A stretch of 64,000 nt of DNA from Cheilinus undulatus (Eukaryota > Chordata > Actinopteri > Labriformes > Labridae): the NCBI RefSeq assembly GCF_018320785.1, contig NC_054872.1:23518769-23582768 (forward strand), written 5' to 3'. Below are positions 46,232 through 64,000 of the stretch, in pieces. Each line of letters starts with the position of its first letter. Position 1 is the first letter of the stretch. The position numbers and the translations under genes were made by a program. A model generated the notes under the pieces. That model had not been told where the DNA came from and made no database searches. It worked only from the letters and a program-made list of their open reading frames with translations.

Positions 46232-48059
46232 CATTATATTAAAAGTGTAGTAAACCTGTTTGGTTTTTCTCACTAACCTTACCCACATGCCTCTTAAGTT
46301 TAGTTTTCTATTTTATGCTTTGCCACTGAAAGGTGATACTTTCTCATGTTGGGGCATTTTTCAATAAAGATCACATATGAGATTCTGCCTTCCTTGTTGG
46401 CACATCACCCCTTAAACTTCTTTTGACAAACCCAATCCACCACTAGGTGTCACTGCAGCCCTTGACTCTTACTTCAGGTATTCTGATTAAAATTATAGCA
46501 CAAGTTTTTCCCTCAAAAGTAATAAAGACTGAGTCTGGGTTACTGATGTAAGAGTCAGATCCTGAGTCGTAGCACAGTATGGTCAAGGAATTGTAATTAG
46601 TTTAATTAGATCCAGATGTGACTATTTACAAATAAAAAGAAAAGTCAGTCCATACAATTCCACATTCAATTAAAAATGAACTTAGTTTTACAGAAAAGTT
46701 ACACTTTCATATTCCCATTCTTGTAGCATTTAATCATCAACTGATGTTTTGTGCTTAAAAAAATAGCAACCTATAATAGTTTTATATTTAAAATTTTCTT
46801 TTGAAATGAAAGGAAGACAAAATATACACAAGCATCGGTTAAACCTATATTAACCTGTACACAGCATGGAGAACCCTGTAAGCTACTGGCCAGACAAGAG
46901 ATGATAAAAACACTTCTGTAATTTCAAAAGGATCCAGCCAGAATGACTCCCTGTTGACCGTTTACACATATTCTGATTTTTTTTTCTTTTTTTGATAATT
47001 CCCTGATCTAAACTCACATCAACTTACGTTCAACTAGCTAGCTTGATCCTATTCAAAATGGCTACAGAATACATTGCATGTTCGATCTTTAAAGGGAAGT
47101 ACAAAAACTCATAAAAAAGTATAAATGAAGAGAGTATCCAGATGGAGTCTGTGTTGGCTCATGTGGTGGATTGCAGAAATTAGTGGTAAGAAAACCAGTA
47201 TCCTTTAGTCCTTTAGGCATCGCGTTTGTTGGCACATAAAGAATAAAAGACACAGAAAAAGCCTCCTGACCTTCACACTTTCCTATTTCTTAACTCACGC
47301 TTAAATGGCCACCTCACATCACAACCATAAATACAGGCAAGCCAAATCATAAAAAAGCTCAAATAAAACCCGCCACTACTCGTGATCAAAATTACAATAT
47401 AAAATATCTTGTGCATTACAGAATATTTTGTAATTAGACCTTTCCAAGTATCATCCTAAAGTATAACAACAGGAGTCTGTACACAATTTATATAAAACAT
47501 ACACAATATCCCAGAGATGTCCAGTCCTATAGCAGAGTATCCCAGTCTTCATCCTCCAACCTGCCCTCAGCATTTGTCTCTTATCTATTATTACTGTGTG
47601 GAGTATTATAAGTTATCATTATTACTATTGTATGTCATTACATGAACAAGATGAATGAGCTTCTGCATTTACAGTAAAGAGGAAAAAAGGCAACACAGAA
47701 TGAGGCCGCATTAAAGGTTGTAACTAGCTCAGAGTCCCTGAGGGGTACCACACAACAGCAGACTGAGAGTAAGCCCTGTAGGTCCTCTGCATCTCCTCCT
47801 CTTCATTGGCACGTGGTTCCCCCTGTCGCCAGGGAGAAATACTGCATCTGCTCCTCACCCACCTCCTCCTCAGTATAGTGTAAGCGATGTAGTGGGAGGG
47901 CGATGGAGGGCAAGCAAGAAGTGTTCTTGTTTTCAGTCAGTTGTAGGCTTTCCCTGATAATCTGTACATTACATTCTGGAAACATAAAAATGTCTATCTG
48001 CATAGAGAGCAGCTGTTTGCCTCACAGAGTTAAGTGCTTCATTATCCAAGGAGGGGGGG
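46232..48059 (-). other. phactr4: phactr4 3' UTR and downstream flank
   Basis: Follows the phactr4 stop. No AATAAA hexamer is visible on the minus strand within 1.5 kb; ATTAAA variants occur near 46606 and 46728. The transcript end is uncertain. Confidence 0.4.
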
Positions 48060-63306
<15,247 letters not shown>

Positions 63307-64000
63307 CTGCAATAAAAGCAGTTAGTATAGAGTTAAATACACAGTTTATACCACTTACATTAAAACAAAGTTTGGACGACTGACCTTTAACAAATGTTTT
63401 TGCACCAGGCTCAGCTATATAGTAATGTGAGTATTTTATGCCTTGTAGACTCATTGGAGGGGCACTAACAACTTGAAACATATCTGATATTTAAGAGTTT
63501 AAATATCAAGGATTATAATTTAAGGGAAGGACCATAGCTCCTTTATTCAAAGTAGAGGTAAATATCATTGCATATCAAAGTGTTTCCCAACCATTTTTCC
63601 TTGGAGTCCTCCCTAAATGTAATGAGGAAAAGCAGAGCGAGTTGTCATGATATCAGAATTTTCCACTAAAACCAGATTAAAACTATAAAGGGTAGATCAG
63701 TGTTCATTTTGACAGTTATTTTGATTTTAGTCTCAGTTTTAGTCTTTCAATTAAAAACCTTTTAGTTTTAGTCACATTCTATGTCATTTCTACCCTTTAT
63801 AGTTTTAGTCTAGTTGTAGTCGCCAAAAACTCAACATTTTAGTCAAGTTTTAGTCCATAAAAAGTCCTATAATTTTAGTCTTAACTTTTAGTCCAAGCAT
63901 TTATTTTCATGCCTGAATCTGGAACCAAATCATGGTAGTGTAATCTAGGCACCCTGCCTAACCTGGGGTCTTTGCTTTCTACAGCTGAGAGGCAGAATAG
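63307..64000 (-). other. phactr4 intron upstream of exon A
   Basis: No convincing first coding exon was seen before the window ends. It contains the TTTTAGTC repeat described separately. Confidence 0.5.
63725..63893 (+). repeat. Irregular TTTTAGTC repeat tract
   Basis: Eight copies of TTTTAGTC at uneven spacing within about 170 bp, with variable spacers such as 'tag', 'cacat' and 'cataaaaag'. The array probably belongs to a dispersed fish transposon, but no ends were identified. Confidence 0.75.

Overview
The window looks like teleost fish nuclear DNA. The genes are split into small exons with GT-AG introns, intergenic DNA is AT-rich, and there is a dense fish-type load of hAT, Tc1/mariner, L2-like LINE and SINE copies. 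Three protein-coding genes can be built exon by exon from the sequence: a delta-type opioid receptor (oprd1, + strand, CDS 7305-10974, 3 coding exons, 378 aa, complete); the Ran guanine-nucleotide exchange factor rcc1 (- strand, CDS 42450-29746, 9 coding exons, 413 aa, complete); and phactr4 (- strand, 63306-48060, 12 coding exons, 822 complete codons, with its N-terminal exon beyond the right edge). All exon phases fit together in all three genes. From general knowledge, PHACTR4, RCC1 and OPRD1 also lie close together on human chromosome 1p35, so this is a conserved block; here oprd1 runs opposite to the other two.

Layout. 1-7.1 kb: an LTR-like fragment, a LINE relic at 3.2-4.7 kb and the oprd1 upstream region. 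7.1-11 kb: oprd1, with a microsatellite in intron 2. 11-29.7 kb: gene-poor tail-to-tail spacer between oprd1 and rcc1. It holds a palindromic-ended repeat (12.65-13.35 kb), an L2 LINE inserted into a hAT-like repeat (13.4-15.4 kb), a helicase-transposon-like tandem repeat (20.5-21.4 kb), a hAT element with a perfect 8-bp target duplication (23.7-24.45 kb), and a Tc1 copy split by a LINE joined to a tRNA-derived SINE (25.9-28.4 kb). 29.7-43.8 kb: rcc1, whose introns contain at least four separate DNA transposons; intron 4 is almost entirely one hAT-like element. 43.8-48 kb: rcc1-phactr4 spacer and phactr4 3' UTR. 48-64 kb: phactr4, with two same-family, same-strand Tc1 copies in its introns.

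The three genes are not a functional unit. Oprd1 is a neuronal Gi/o-coupled receptor, Rcc1 makes nuclear Ran-GTP on chromatin, and Phactr4 binds G-actin through RPEL motifs and PP1 through its C-terminus. No CRISPR, no bacterial operon and no intact autonomous transposon were found. The points most worth a second look are mu-like residues at two selectivity positions of the delta receptor, the hAT-filled rcc1 intron, the SINE-LINE chimera, degenerate RPEL motifs in Phactr4, a 16-nt last coding exon, and a GC-rich open segment in a phactr4 intron.
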